A stretch of 64,000 nucleotides of DNA from Nipponacmea schrenckii (GCA_030562195.1 CM060199.1:22526338-22590337); one strand, 5' to 3'; positions 47,401 through 59,660 are shown, counted from the stretch's first letter. A program made the numbers and translations. The notes: generated by a model from the sequence alone, not told the origin.

Positions 47401-50400
47401 TGATCAGCTTTTTTCCATGTAATTCACGTATGAGATGTGGTCATAACAATGGTCAAATCACACTTTAATATCCTTTGACGAATACTCTTTCACATTTTCT
47501 TCATGTCCGAAACTAACTGACTTTATTCCCAGCCTCTGACACAACAATTTGGGTTTTTCGGCTCCTTCGCGGATGCAGGAGTTTAAACGTAGTTACATAC
47601 CTCGAATCTACCAAACCTCGATATATTTTGAAAGATGGCTTTTTTTGTTGTAAAATCATACTATCATTATACCCCTTCAGCGGCTGTGTCAAATAGATAG
47701 ATATTTATTGTAAAAGCAGATATATTTGGAATCTTACTCGCATATTGTAGCAAGCTTGTGTTGTTATAATTTTGTAGGTTGATTGTACCTTCTATCAGTA
47801 TTGTTACATATGTATGGGTTTATAAGAATTTTAATATTATATCTCTACCGTGGAATTCACCATGGACGTGGTGGTTATGTTTTCTAGGTGTAGATCTAGG
47901 GTATTATTGGTTCCATCGACTAGCTCACGGTATGTATAAACTTATTATAAATGTATGTGTTTCGTGTTCAATATGAATGCCGTGTACAAATCCTTCTGTA
48001 AGTATTTCATTTGAATAGGATTACGATTAAAAGGTTAAAGGTTAGTCTTCACTTTCCATGGAACTATGGTACGAGGAGTTCTCGTTCATATTAAAGAACC
48101 GAACACCATTTTATGGTATACTTCTCCCGAGTTTTATTTTACACAACGTTTCAACAATTACCATTGTCATCACCATAAAATTGTTTTTGTGTACTTTTCG
48201 CACAAACGTCAATTAAGGATTACTTACACACTAGGTCTGTGCATTTGGGAGAATCAAATCCTACCATCCCGAAACCTAAATGTTGCTTAAGGATTAACTA
48301 GGTTATACACAGAATACGACAACATTGCCACAACCCGATGGTATAAGATAGTAAGAAACCTTTACCAATCCATGGAACTAATCAATAATCCTCTGACTAT
48401 ATCAGTACTTCTCAACCGTTTTTATGAGATTCCTCCTTGGCAAAATGTAACAATTCCCCCAAATCCACCAATAGCACGTTTAAGTATATTCCCCATTTTC
48501 AGTCACCCCCCCCCCCCTTCTTCTCAAATTAATTAAAATTTTGTTTTTACTCATAGAGGTAAATTTTATGTGGGCCTCCCATCAAGTACATCATAGTTCG
48601 GAAGATTATAATTTCTCTACAGCTTTACGGCAATCAGTTTTACAAATCTATACCTCTTGGGTAAATATCGTCTTTCATCATTTGATATGATTATTTGATA
48701 AAAAAAAAATTAAATTTTAAATGCTTTATTTTTTCTACAATTTGGAATGATAAGTGACAGCATCTATCTGACGATAAGCATAAAGCGAATCAGTTGATAA
48801 CACTGAACTTAATGAGAAACTCGTCAAACAGATTAGCAACTTCAGAAAACACTAAAAGTCAAATATAACCCATTGTAACGATGTTTTCAGGTCTTTTATT
48901 TGCCGTTAGCCTTGTTTATACCACCATCAATATTTATAGCTCACAATGAGCTTAATATATTATATCAGTTCTGGATACATACCCAGGTTAGCTTTAAATA
49001 TTTCTTTGTTCTAGTGTCCATAGTGTCTCGGGTGCGTTCTTTCTCGGATTACGATCAGTTTGCAGTCATTAAACTCGTCACCGCGCATTTGCGACTGTCT
49101 GATTCTCAATGCATCGGCCCAGTTACTTGCGCGTAGTAAACGCCGAAATGATCGTAAGGGCGGTTGATCATTCCGAGTAGGAGATGTAACTCCATCACCA
49201 AAGGCGCATTCATACAGCTTTTGTATGGCGCTGCTGATTTCTTTGATCAGAAGTCCAATTGAAGGTTGGACAACACCTTGAAATCGGATGAAATGTTGGA
49301 TGAAATGTTGCATGATGATGGTAACATTGGCCCTGATGGAGCAAACATCCTTCAGGCATTCAGATACTTCGTCGATGTCAGACGGGCATGGTTCTGTGGC
49401 CAGACACAATGTGATTGCAATCAATTAAAGCCTTCGAAAAAACCTACATTAGTCTGGGGATCCCCGCTACAAGTAATGCACATGCCGTTTTTGATCATAT
49501 TGAATATTTTCGAGATTCACCACGTAACAGCACAAACAAAATAAACTCCCAACAGCGGACCAGAGACATTTTGACAAAGGTTTAAGGCACTAGAGCAAAC
49601 AGGCACCCGAGTCTGTACAAACGGACTTTGTGGCAAAGCGGGGGCTTTGTTGTAGGACAACAAGCACCATCGGTGTGGTGAAAAGCTTCTATATTGTACT
49701 ATAACATATTGCTTGTGACATGTTTGAATTCATTAAATGATTACTGTCATGATCTGGATAATGTTGGATCGTTCAACGGTGGTTCAGAAGTCGACTCAAC
49801 CGATATCACCTAGCAATCCTCATACTGCTTCAAAATGTCCTGTTTCTCGGCCGCAAAACACAGTAAAATTCCTATTCCTCTCATAATACTTCATCTCAGT
49901 ACGATTGACGTTGTCGCAGAATTTCTAAAACGTGTGTTCTCGTCAAATTTGGTGGAAATATCTTGTATCGCGTCTCCATAAAGAATCCCTAAACAGAAGA
50001 TTTTAATTTTTTTTATTTTTTGGTAGCCTATGATCTTTAGTGCCACCAGATATTACAAATTACCCATGTACTTTTTTTGTAATTACCGGCAATTCACCAC
50101 CCATGTGCAGTGGTATATATTTGTAACAGTGTAATGTCTGATACTTACTGAAACATGTAGGAGATAAAATTTTTGCGTTATTTTGTTATTTACTGAACAA
50201 GTCGAAAATCGAAATGAACATTGAACTCCTGTATATTCGCCCAATTCTAATGTGCTGTAGATTATGTGGGATAAGATTTTTTAAATCCCCGTAACCAAGC
50301 GAAGAAAGAAAATGTACTCAGAAAACGTATTCATTAAGCTAATCCATGAAATTTCTCTTTATTTTTGTGATAGTATATCCGGTCTTTGGGGCCTCTGGAA

Positions 50401-53400
50401 TACATTTTGAATACACCGAGTCACCATCGTGTTCACCATGGAAGAAACAGATATTGTATTGATAAGAACTATGCTGGCACTCTGATAATCTGGGACAGGA
50501 TATTCGGTACTGTATCAGCTAACGTTTAGTTTTATTTCTGATATAATTTTAATTCTAAATCCTAGTTTGTATAAATTGCGAGTGTCAGAATATTTGTAAC
50601 GTTTGTTTAGTATTCTACAAATATAAGAAATAACATGAATTTACATCCTACTTTTCTGTAACTTATAATGCTTATAAAGAACTGTACTGTAGTGAAATTT
50701 TAGCCAAAACAGTGGGCTGGGTCTTTAATTTTTTTTATATTTTTAACTGTCGGGGAACGCGAGGATTTGTTTATTGTTCGATCTGCACCAGTGATAAATT
50801 GGTTTAAAAAGTGTCGGCCTTCGCCGGGATTAAGCTCGGACCTTCATACTAGCGAGCAAGGGTATAACTCTGTAAGAATCCTTGATTGTATAAATACTAA
50901 GGTACTAAATCTTATCTTCCGATTTAAGGTACATTCAGCCCCGAAGAAGAAGAAGTAGCGTATGGTTTAACTCACCCTGTTGGGACCTTTGATGCTACTG
51001 ACGTACAGGTTAGTATATCAAATACTCCTTATACATACTAATGTCAGGGAGATTTTATTTTTTTGAAACTTTATTAACATGTGTCTTTTGATATTGGTCA
51101 TTAACTGTCATCAGATATTATTAAAAATTATGACTGATTTTGTTTCTAAAACTAAGCTTTTCTTTTAGGATACCCCTTACATAAGAGGAAATGAACTTTT
51201 AGAAATACTTAAAATATTTACAAAATAAAATTTCAATAATTCAAATTGTATCAATCTATTTCTATGTTTAAATCTAACTTAACCCTGTCCGTCGGTCCAT
51301 AATACGCGAACGCGAATGATCATTTATGTTCATTAGATCTCGGACAAGTTCGAAATTGGCAATTTTTCGATGAAAGGTTTTTGAGTTATTGCCCTAGTCA
51401 AAAGTGTGGAAATTGGTATGTGAACGCTATATCGACTACAGTTTTCATTTGGTTTGAATGAATTGACGTGATCTTGGAAAAGATGATATTGACAATTTTT
51501 CGATGAATAATTTTGAAGTAATTGCTCTTGACATAGTCAAAAAGCGTCTAAATTGACTTGTGAACGCTATAGAGACTTCAGTTTTCATCTGATTTGAATA
51601 ACATTTGATGTGGTTATTTTTATTGATGAAATCTTGAATAAGTTCTATTACTGATTATTCAGTGAACTGTTTTGAGTTAATGCCCATGACTGAGTCAAAT
51701 GCATCAAAATTAGCTTGTGAACCTAATAGAGACTACTGTTTGAATGTAATTTAGTGAGATCGTGTATATTGTTAAAGCCCAAATATTGTTTGAATTTCAA
51801 CCTGCGTTTAAACAGAAATAGACTTTAAAGTGGACGTATACTTGCTAGGCAACCACTTAATATTTTTATACATGATCTTGCGCTACATCTAAAATCTAAC
51901 TCCGATTTTTCACAAATGATATCACTGTATAATCTACCGCTAATAGTTTAAATGTTGTTCAATCTAAGCTTCAAGAAAATACTGCCTCTATTATGAAGTG
52001 GTGTAAATCCAACTTACACTTAGTAAATGCTTCTAAAACATAATGTATGTTATTAACTACTTATCAAAATCGGCAACTACTCCCTACATCTAAATTAGAT
52101 ATAACTATAAATAATGATAAAATATAAAATGTCTCTAATTTCGAACTACTTTTGATGTTGTTTTAAACCGGATATGAAATACAATTTACATGTAAAAAGT
52201 ATATCTAGAATTCAAAATACCAAATTATTTTAACTTTAATTTCTTCCAGAAAATCTTCGGTCATTATATTTCAACCTTATTTAGATTATTGTTCGCCTAT
52301 TTGGGACACTAGTGTGGTGTCAAAGACATAAATTCGTGAACAAAATCAGACTCATTCTGAATCAGAGAATGTTGTATGTTATATCTGGGATTGTTACGTG
52401 GAAATTTTGTTTTATACAGTTTGGTTATGTGGAGTATCTGGTGCATCGAACTAACAAAATGGCAAGCCTTGAAGATAAGATGAAAAGTTTCTTTTATGGT
52501 CCAGGCTGGTTACCTGGTAAACCTAGAACTGGTGATATCAACGACATTCCTCTGGTAAAATCATATATTATTCATTCTTTGTGTTTTATTTCAGTATGTT
52601 CAAGTAATACAAAAAAACTCCTATCTTTTGTTTCGGTACTTGTTTTGTTTAAGATTTTTTAACTTTTGCTTTTCTTTTTCTTCTAGATCGAAAAACCAAT
52701 CAAACGATATGGAAAAACGATATCAACATGGTTAAATATATATGTAGTTATACATTTTTCTTTAGTCTTTATTGGTTTTCAAATACTGTCTCAAAAAATA
52801 ACGGTAAGTATTCGTGTACTGCAATTCTAAAGGATCATTGAATATCCAACATTGCTCAATTTTAATATTTACTGGTGGTTCGACTTGTATATGATTATTT
52901 AGGAAATTGAAATTTTTCTCTCTCTTATTGTTTTAACGGTTCATGTTAAGTCGTTGAATATTTATTTAATTAATGTTAATTTTCAAGTAATTCCGTTGAT
53001 GTAATAAATTTATATATTTTATTTGGCTTAAAGTTTTCATCTGACGTAAATGAATTTTAGCTCAAATCTTGAAAAGTAGTTCAGTCTGATTTTAATCTGT
53101 TTTGAAGATAATTCTATTGTACTAGGCAAATCAAAAATACTGGGTAGTCCTCAATAGTAGACGTACTTTGAAATTTTGACGTTGTAGTTGAACATATTGT
53201 GATTAACAACTGTTAAACATGCTTTGGGACTAAGATAGAACATTTTACTACTTGTTTTCTTGTCGTTGTTGATTAAATTATCGTTTTGGTTTCCAAGCAA
53301 CTGTATATTATTTTAGTTTATGTGTTAACTCTTGAGAAGTCGCTCTTTGATGAAGTAGTGATGTAATCAAATCATTACGATTGAAAATGCTTTAAACATA

Positions 53401-55239
53401 AGTTTTATTTATCTTGGTCAATGGCTTCAATATTGTTTATACATAATGACTTAATATTGTTTTATTTCTACTCTTGATGTTGTTATTATCGGTGCAAAAT
53501 TGATAGCCCATTTACAGGTGCTTTAAAGCATTTTCTACCACATCAAAAGACAAATATTTACTTAACTTAAAAATCCGATAGTATAACCTTTTAGATTATT
53601 GTTCGCCTATTTGGGACACTAGTGTGGTGTTAAAGACATAAATTCGTGAACAAAAACAGACTCATTCTGAATCAGAGAATGTTGTATGTTATATCTGGGA
53701 TTGTTACGTGGAAATTTTGTTTTATACAGTTTGGTTATGTGGAGTATCTGTTGCATCGAACTAACAAAATGGCAAGCCTTGAAGATAAGATGAAAAGTTT
53801 CTTTTATGGTCCAGGCTGGTTACCTGGTAAACCTAGAACTGGTGATATCAACGACATTCCTCTGGTAAAATCATATATTATTCATTCTTTGTGTTTTATT
53901 TCAGTATGTTCAAGTAATACAAAAAACTCCTATCTTTTGTTTCGGTACTTGTTTTGTTTAAGATTTTTTAACTTTTGCTTTTCTTTTTCTTCTAGATCGA
54001 AAAACCAATCAAACGATATGGAAAAACGATATCAACATGGTTAAATATATATGTAGTTATACATTTTTCTTTAGTCTTTATTGGTTTTCAAATACTGTCT
54101 CAAAAAATAACGGTAAGTATTCGTGTACTGCAATTCTAAAGGATCATTGAATATCCAACATTGCTCAATTTTAATATTTACTGGTGGTTCGACTTGTATA
54201 TGATTATTTAGGAAATTGAAATTTTTCTCTCTCTTATTGTTTTAACGGTTCATGTTAAGTCGTTAATATTTTTTAATTATTATGTTACATTTTCAGTGTT
54301 GAATTCCAGTTGAGTGTTTGATATAAAATTTATCATATTTTATTTTTCTTGTTTTGTCTGACCGTAAATGAATTTTCCAAATTATGCAAAAGAGAACAGT
54401 CGACATTTTAAATTTATTTAAATAATTTTCGGAATACTTGTACTAGGCGAAAATAAGAAATATCTGGCGTAGTCTCAATAGTAGACCCACGATTATTTGA
54501 GGGCTCACATTTTGACGGTGAGGTGTGAACACTATAATATATTAACTTGACTGTATAATACATGTTTCTGGGACTAAGATGATTGGTTCGATATTTTACT
54601 ACTTGTTTTCTTGCGTTGTTGATATAAATTATGCGTTCTTTTAGGGTTTTAACCAAGCAACTGTGATATTATTTCTACTGTTTATTGGATTAACTTTGAC
54701 GAGTTTTGGTCGACTCTTTGATGACAGGTATGATTATATCAAATATTTAATGATTGAAATTATGGCTTTACTAATAACGTCGTCTTATTTTCGTTGGTCT
54801 GGTCTTCAATATTTTTATACGATAATGGACTTGTGATTGACTTTTCATTTCTGAGCCTGACTGTTTTATTATGATGATGCAATAATTTTTTTTAGTCCCA
54901 TTTATCGAGGGCTTTTAGCGCATTTTCCTCCTCACCTATCATCAATAAGAACAAAGGCAGATGATCAGTCCACACTTAAAAATACGATAGTATAACAGCA
55001 TAATAATACAGAACATTAAACGTTTTTTGATTTTCAGGGAATCAGGAAGAGTGATGGAATTAGTTAGATGTATAATATACTTATTTTCCGATGTTGTGCT
55101 GATGTTCTCAGGATTCTATTCATCGACCATTCTCATTCAAATTCTTCGTATAATTTTTATTTCTTCTACTGTTATATGGATTATAAAATGTAAACATATC
55201 ATTTTACCTGGAGTCAAAAACAACAAGAAATGTAATTAA
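44479..55239 (+). CDS. AGMO: Alkylglycerol monooxygenase, 11 exons, 446 aa
   Basis: Exons: 44479-44589, 47233-47360, 47778-47929, 48557-48660, 48891-48986, 50374-50506, 50929-51008, 52420-52554 (or 53730-53864), 52687-52803 (or 53996-54112), 54645-54727, 55038-55239. The 446-residue product equals human AGMO (445) in length and matches it throughout. AGMO is an ER membrane, tetrahydrobiopterin-dependent di-iron enzyme that cleaves the ether bond of alkylglycerols. Visible fatty-acid-hydroxylase histidine motifs: YYWFHRLAH, then [11 protein letters not shown], then [13 protein letters not shown]. Other landmarks: [70 protein letters not shown]. Hydrophobic helices lie at both ends. Junctions show GT/AG; the donor after IFG (GTACTG) is weak. 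Exons 8-9 are present twice, so the transcript may carry an extra 84 residues. Confidence 0.95.
45850..46740. repeat. Tandem duplication of about 500 bp, second copy decayed, in AGMO intron 1
   Basis: Blocks with AAACATGGATAGATGTTG, GATCCCAGCGGGGTT, AAAACCGGAAG, CATTGAAGGTTAAGGTCATT and TTGGCCTTTTGAATT recur about 500 bp apart (for example GATCCCAGCGGGGTT near 45987 and 46471). The second copy shows many small deletions relative to the first. GAAGGTCAAGGTCA motifs resemble repeats near 32.5 and 61.9 kb. Confidence 0.75.
49011..49424 (-). CDS. Uncharacterised ORF inside AGMO intron 5
   Basis: A 137-codon minus-strand frame, less AT-rich than its surroundings, with coding-like composition: [40 protein letters not shown] and a charged end with [20 protein letters not shown]. 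Upstream on the same strand (about 49425-49500), in a different frame, lies [15 protein letters not shown], which could be an earlier exon or a frameshifted part. I do not recognise the family. Its position inside an intron on the opposite strand suggests a nested gene, a retrocopy fragment or part of a mobile element. Confidence 0.35.
   Translation of the reverse strand: MIAITLCLATEPCPSDIDEVSECLKDVCSIRANVTIIMQHFIQHFIRFQGVVQPSIGLLIKEISSAIQKLYECAFGDGVTSPTRNDQPPLRSFRRLLRASNWADALRIRQSQMRGDEFNDCKLIVIRERTHPRHYGH
51290..51790. repeat. Repeat of about 150-bp modules with a GTCCGTCGGTCC head
   Basis: Three imperfect direct modules share TTTTCGATGAA, GAGTTATTGCC, ATTGGTATGTGAACGCTATA and CAGTTTTCATTTG. 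The head CCTGTCCGTCGGTCC resembles the MITE at 1578. Non-coding, in AGMO intron 7. Confidence 0.65.
51840..52416 (+). pseudogene. LINE reverse-transcriptase relic in AGMO intron 7
   Basis: Frameshifted translation gives pieces that follow the order of the C-terminal half of a non-LTR retrotransposon [20 protein letters not shown] sequence near 51995, LDITINNDK near 52090, then [12 protein letters not shown] near 52280 and [11 protein letters not shown] near 52353. Stops and frameshifts show it is dead. It abuts AGMO exon 8, and its last about 135 bp are copied at 53591-53726 as part of the exon 8-9 duplication. The subfamily cannot be decided from these fragments. Confidence 0.6.
52281..52957 (+). 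repeat. Duplicated block carrying AGMO exons 8 and 9, copy 1
   Basis: Contains the exon pair 52420-52554 and 52687-52803 with intact splice sites and frames. It matches 53591-54266 with about four differences over 676 bp. One changes Val to Leu in exon 8 (YLVHRT against YLLHRT). Confidence 0.95.
52958..53590 (+). pseudogene. Decayed copy of the AGMO exon-10 region
   Basis: Compared with 54267-55000 this stretch keeps many short matches (GGGACTAAGAT, TTTTACTACTTGTTTTCTTG, CCAAGCAACTGT, GATAGTATAAC) but has many small deletions. The exon 10 equivalent near 53290-53360 has lost its acceptor and frame. The decay contrasts with the over 99% identity of the adjoining duplicated block. Confidence 0.7.
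53591..54266 (+). repeat. Duplicated block carrying AGMO exons 8 and 9, copy 2
   Basis: Holds 53730-53864 and 53996-54112, both with intact splice sites. It lies directly before the only intact exon 10 (54645-54727), so this copy has the simpler splicing path. The head (53591-53726) is the terminal LINE relic. Confidence 0.95.
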
Positions 55240-56250
55240 GGATGTGAAGTAGGTGTATCAGCATAATTGACATATTCAAGCAATTTCGAACTGTACTAGC
55301 TTATTTTCGTGTATCAGAGAAGTGTGTAAATTTGATTGGATTGTAGGCTACACTTGTGAATAGAGTTTATCAGAGTCATCAATAGAGAGAATGTTAATGA
55401 TTTGGCTGTGAGTGTAACCGTGTGTCATTATTGGCTGTATTCGGTAGTTTACAATTCATTCAAATCTTATTTATAATTATTTATTATTTATATCCGTGAA
55501 ACAACAAGAATAATTGGCAATTACAGTCAAGGTATACGAGTTCGTAGTAGATTGACATTGTCAAGATGACACATTCAGCGAGCATCCGTGATAAATATAC
55601 TCAGTTTTTATGTAATGCTTATCTTAATTATCATCTACCTCTCCACTTAAATGTAGAGTGTCCACTTGTATAGTCATTCTGCTTTATTTTGTGAGCTTTT
55701 TAAACGGTGCTTTGTGGAAAGAATATTTCAAAACTGTGGAATAGGCGAACGAATATGATGGACGCATACTTTAAGATGAGAATTTGAAATATAGGCGATC
55801 AACTTTTATCATAATAAGCTCTCTGTTTTATACTTAAATATTTTTGTTATCGCAAGAATTTTTGATTATCATAAAGCCAATTCTGTTTATTGTAGACCTG
55901 TCTATATCGACCTTTTATTATCAACATGCATCACGAGACTTTCCATTTCTTTAGGAGATAACTTGGAATTATGATTTGTTTATGAAATGAAAAATATCCT
56001 TATAAATGACATATCGTGTCAAGATGCAATAATTCTGACAAGACATCCAGCAAGTTATGAATGAATAACAGCTTCCTTGATCATCATCATTAGAAATTAA
56101 AGAGTTGTGATCTGAAGTAATCGAAAGTATTGAGTCAGTAATCTCCCTTTTGATCAGTTACTATAAATGTATAACATATACTAGCTGATAGTGGTGCAGC
56201 ATTTATACATTGTTGGTTCGTTTCAGTTTAAAACAGGACAATAGGCCAAT
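55240..56250. other. Spacer between AGMO and the ASB gene
   Basis: One kb of AT-rich sequence containing the AGMO 3' untranslated region and the ASB promoter. No clear TATA box or other element could be assigned. Confidence 0.4.
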
Positions 56251-59200
56251 ATGATATCCATTGCTATAGCTGCTCGCTTTAGTGAAATAAATATTGGCAG
56301 CATCGACACGAAACTTCACGAATACGCTTTTAATGGCGACCTGACAGGATTGAAAGAAACATTGTCCAGTCTCTCAAACTCTAACATCCAGTCGCTTTTA
56401 GATAAAAAGAATCATCTTGGTTGTACAGCATTGCGATTAGCATCCACAAGTAAGTAAATAATACTGTAATTGACACATTTATATGTTGTTTAAAGTCCAA
56501 CAGAAAAAAAAAAACGGAAGCTAAAATCACATGGTCACAGACCGCTAATTCATTTGTCCATGTTAAATCATGAAAATCAACCTTCTATAATATTTTCCAG
56601 AAATGTTGAATATTTTCCAATATGTCTTGAAGCCTGGCTTATCAGTGGCGTAACAACTTAGTCGGGGGCCCTTGGACAACATTTCGTGAGAGGCCCCATG
56701 TCCAATCGACCGTCGATATTCATGGCCACGTTAGGTGACAAAAAAAATACACTTTGTCTTGTTGATCGTAGAAAAAAATGGATTTCAAATTGTAATATGA
56801 ATATTTATATACATGTATGTATTTCAAAACACAACACACATAAAGATAGAAAAAGAGAGGCTAGCTTAGCTATCTAGCTATTCATACACAGCACCTTAGG
56901 AAGTTAGATAAATTTGACAGCTCGAGCTTTGGAGTTCGCAAACTTGTCTATAATGCTGTCAATGTCTAACTTTTCAGCGGCATCACGCTCAATGGCCAAC
57001 AGTGACAGACCGTCAAGTCGGTTTTGTGCTATTTGTGATCGCAGATATGTTTTAATCAGTTTAAGCTTGGAAAACGACCGCTCGGCACTAGCCACAGTGA
57101 CAGGAAGTGTGAGAAATAAAGCACACGCGGTGGTTAATTCTGGCACAGATGCTGCCATGTGGGAACTCATCAACAGTTTGAAAATATCCAACACAGAGCT
57201 TTGTGATGTAAGTTCTTCTTTGAATTCACGTCGGAATGAACAGATCTCGGACGAAAAGTCAATTCCCACATCATGTTTATAGTTTACTTGCAGTATATTT
57301 GCAGCACGCTCTATGTCTAAATCGGAAAGATTCAAAAGATTTGAAGGCAACAGAAAACTAAATAAATCAAATACAAGTCGTTGCCCTTGGAATCTTGAGT
57401 CCAGCTGTGAAAGAGCAGTATCAACAATAGGAAAGAATATATGGACTTTGAACGCTGCCTCTGGTGTTGGGAGGATGGGGTATCTTAGCGTCCCGGGTCG
57501 GTCCATATTAGGCCCTTCCCCTAATTTCGGCCCTTAGCCTCCGGGCCTTTCAAGTCATAATCCGACTCTGTCAATGCCAAGAACAAACTAAACAGATAAC
57601 ACGATCTATGTAGGCCTACGGGTCGTCGGGCATTAGTGTACGACATGAACGAACAAGGCATGAATGAAAAGATATAGCTCAAATCTGCTCAAAGGCAAGG
57701 GCCTCGGGGGCCCCTGGACCTCGGGGGCCCCTGGACTTTGTCCAGCCTTGTCCAGAGGGCGTTACGCCACTGTGGCTTATAGCTCATTTTCTGTATAAAA
57801 ATTCAATATAAAAGTCTTGAGCTAGTCAAAATGAAAGACCACTAAATCGTATCAACATCCACTCGACCGAGCACAAAACGACTAATTTTAGAAATATGTA
57901 TTGTCATCTCAACGTGTCAAAAATAGGCATTAAAAAGCCCAATAGGGAGAGAGAGGATGTTTGCCCATAAAACAAGACGAGGCAGTTTTTCAGAAGGCTA
58001 TATTTCTAAAATGTGTATGTCCGTGTCCGTCCTTTACTTTCAAGGTTTTATACAACTCAAATCCAAGTGGCAACAGGAAAGTCATAAATAAATGTAAATA
58101 TGATGTTAAACATAATTCTTTAAAGTCGCTCTTCTATGCAATCACCCATCTTATTTTCTTTTTTTTTTTTCTTTTTTTTTTACACTTTAAAATAAAATTT
58201 CAGAGTGTAGGCCTTAGGACCGGAAGTAGATAGACACAGACACTTTTTGTGCACTCAGCTTTTTTTAAACAATATTTATATTCAAAATTTGCAAATAGTA
58301 AATGCATATATATGGTTTTGTAAACAAGATATTTAAACTATAAAATACAATTTATACAAAAATACAAGGTTAAATTAATAACAACAATGGATGTTGACAC
58401 TGTTTAACTAGTACATAACATGCATTCAAATAGAGTAAGTATATTTAAGTTCATATTATGTTCATTTCTCTCACAAAGCGTCAAGGTGCAATCGCAATGG
58501 TGGCAGATTGTCTGCTTGAAAAGTTAAATACTATATATTTTTTACATGTTATTTGTAGCTGGAAACACAACATGTGTTGAATATCTGTTATCTATGGGTG
58601 CCTCTGTGGATATAGCTGACATCAAAGGACAAACTCCTTTGTTTGTTGCTGTTAAAAACAACCATGTCAAATGTGTACAGACTTTATTGGAGAACGGTGC
58701 CAATCCTGAAGGTGACGATGCCAATATGGCAACTCCATTATATACTGCAGCACTTAACGGTTTTCTGGAAATCATAAAGGTAAATTTGAGACTATTTACG
58801 CCTGTAATCATACATAGTCACAGTTTTACAACAATTTAATCTCGAGAAAATCTTCACCGCTTGATAGTCAAAATCTGCTATGATTTAACTTAATACTGTT
58901 ATCCAAAATGAGCTTTATAATGAAAGATATTAAAAATTTGATTACTAAATTCACGTTAAATTGTCTTTTCAGTTGCTCATCCAACATGGCGTAAATATAA
59001 AACCAATGGGGCAACCAAAAAGGATTACAAGGGTATACTCAAACGATGCATTAGAAGTTGCGTTAGCATATAATAACTTCAACTGTTGTAAGACACTTCT
59101 TTTGGCAGGGTATGAATCTTCAACCATGTCGTTATGTCATATATTTACAAGGTACAAATGTAATCGTAAAATGTTGGAGCTTTGCTATGACTTTGGCTTT

Positions 59201-59639
59201 GAGGCCGTGAGCAAGCAGAGAAAAGTTCTCAGTAAAATAAATGAAGTGAAATATTTTGAAGCTGTTGGGTTTTTAAAATATGTTTCGGGTAAGAATTAGT
59301 TTTATATGTTATCTTTCATATGTATAGGTTGTAACTTGAAATTTGAAGGATGCACGGTCACTTGGTCAAGTAAAATGTCACAGTAATACGGGCAAAGGGT
59401 ATTTTGGTCACAGTAATACGGACACAAACAGAAGAACGCAGTTACTTACACCTGTTTGAAACTCTCGAATTGTATTTAAATTAGAACTACAATTTTTTTA
59501 CCTCTATTTTCCAGGTAATCCAAGAAGCCTAATGTGTGCTTGTCGACTGGCAGTCAGAAGAAATATGAAAGATCTGAATAGACTAGACGATTTGGAAATA
59601 CCCGTCTCGTTATTAAGATACCTGCACCACTATGATTAG
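56251..59639 (+). CDS. Ankyrin-repeat and SOCS-box protein (ASB family), 4 exons, 286 aa
   Basis: Exons 56251-56449, 58559-58779, 58973-59288 and 59515-59639 join with GT/AG in an open frame. ASB proteins are substrate receptors of Cullin-5 ubiquitin ligases, binding Elongin B/C through the SOCS box (family knowledge). Visible ankyrin repeats: GCTALRLAST then NTTCVEYLLSMGASVDIADI; KGQTPLFVAVKNNHVKCVQT then LLENGANPEGDD; MATPLYTAALNGFLEIIKLL then IQHGVNI; and a diverged one around DALEVALAYNNFNCCKTLLL. The C-terminal 40 residues, PRSLMCACRLAVRRNMK to IPVSLLRYLHHYD, fit a SOCS box; the Cul5 part reads IPVS rather than the usual LPLP-like motif. The short N-terminus lacks further domains. Which ASB subtype this is cannot be decided. 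Intron 1 carries a hAT insertion. Confidence 0.85.
56643..57772 (-). mobile_element. hAT element, internally deleted, with perfect 8-bp target duplication
   Basis: The ends CAGTGGCGTAAC and GTTACGCCACTG are inverted, and TGGCTTAT is duplicated on both sides (56635-56642 and 57773-57780). Length 1130 bp, shorter than the 3 kb or more of autonomous elements. The retained coding part is the transposase C-terminus on the minus strand. The perfect duplication and clean TIRs imply a recent insertion into intron 1 of the ASB gene. Confidence 0.95.
56904..57506 (-). pseudogene. hAT transposase C-terminal fragment (dimerisation domain)
   Basis: A 200-codon frame ending in the hAT dimerisation signature: ELTTACALFLTLPVTVASAE, RSFSKLKLIKTYLRS, then NRLDGLSLLAIERD. 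This resembles ZMYM1-like transposase proteins common in animals (family knowledge). The DNA-binding zinc finger and the catalytic RNase H region are absent, so the protein cannot act alone, though the frame itself is unbroken. The start Met at 57506 is simply the first ATG in the remaining frame. Confidence 0.8.
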
Positions 59640-59660
59640 AAACCATTAACATATGTTAAG

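Noticed and set aside
50374..50506. Apparent frameshift or extra G in the AGMO exon with [13 protein letters not shown]
   Set aside because: Starting the exon directly after the TAG acceptor at 50373 gives an intact frame; no frameshift is needed.
52312..52662. A 116-codon ORF taken as one protein
   Set aside because: Its N-terminal part is LINE relic sequence and its C-terminal part runs past the AGMO exon 8 donor; only 52420-52554 is AGMO coding.
56914..57537. Plus-strand ORFs across the hAT element
   Set aside because: Shadows of the minus-strand transposase fragment, which carries the hAT dimerisation motif.
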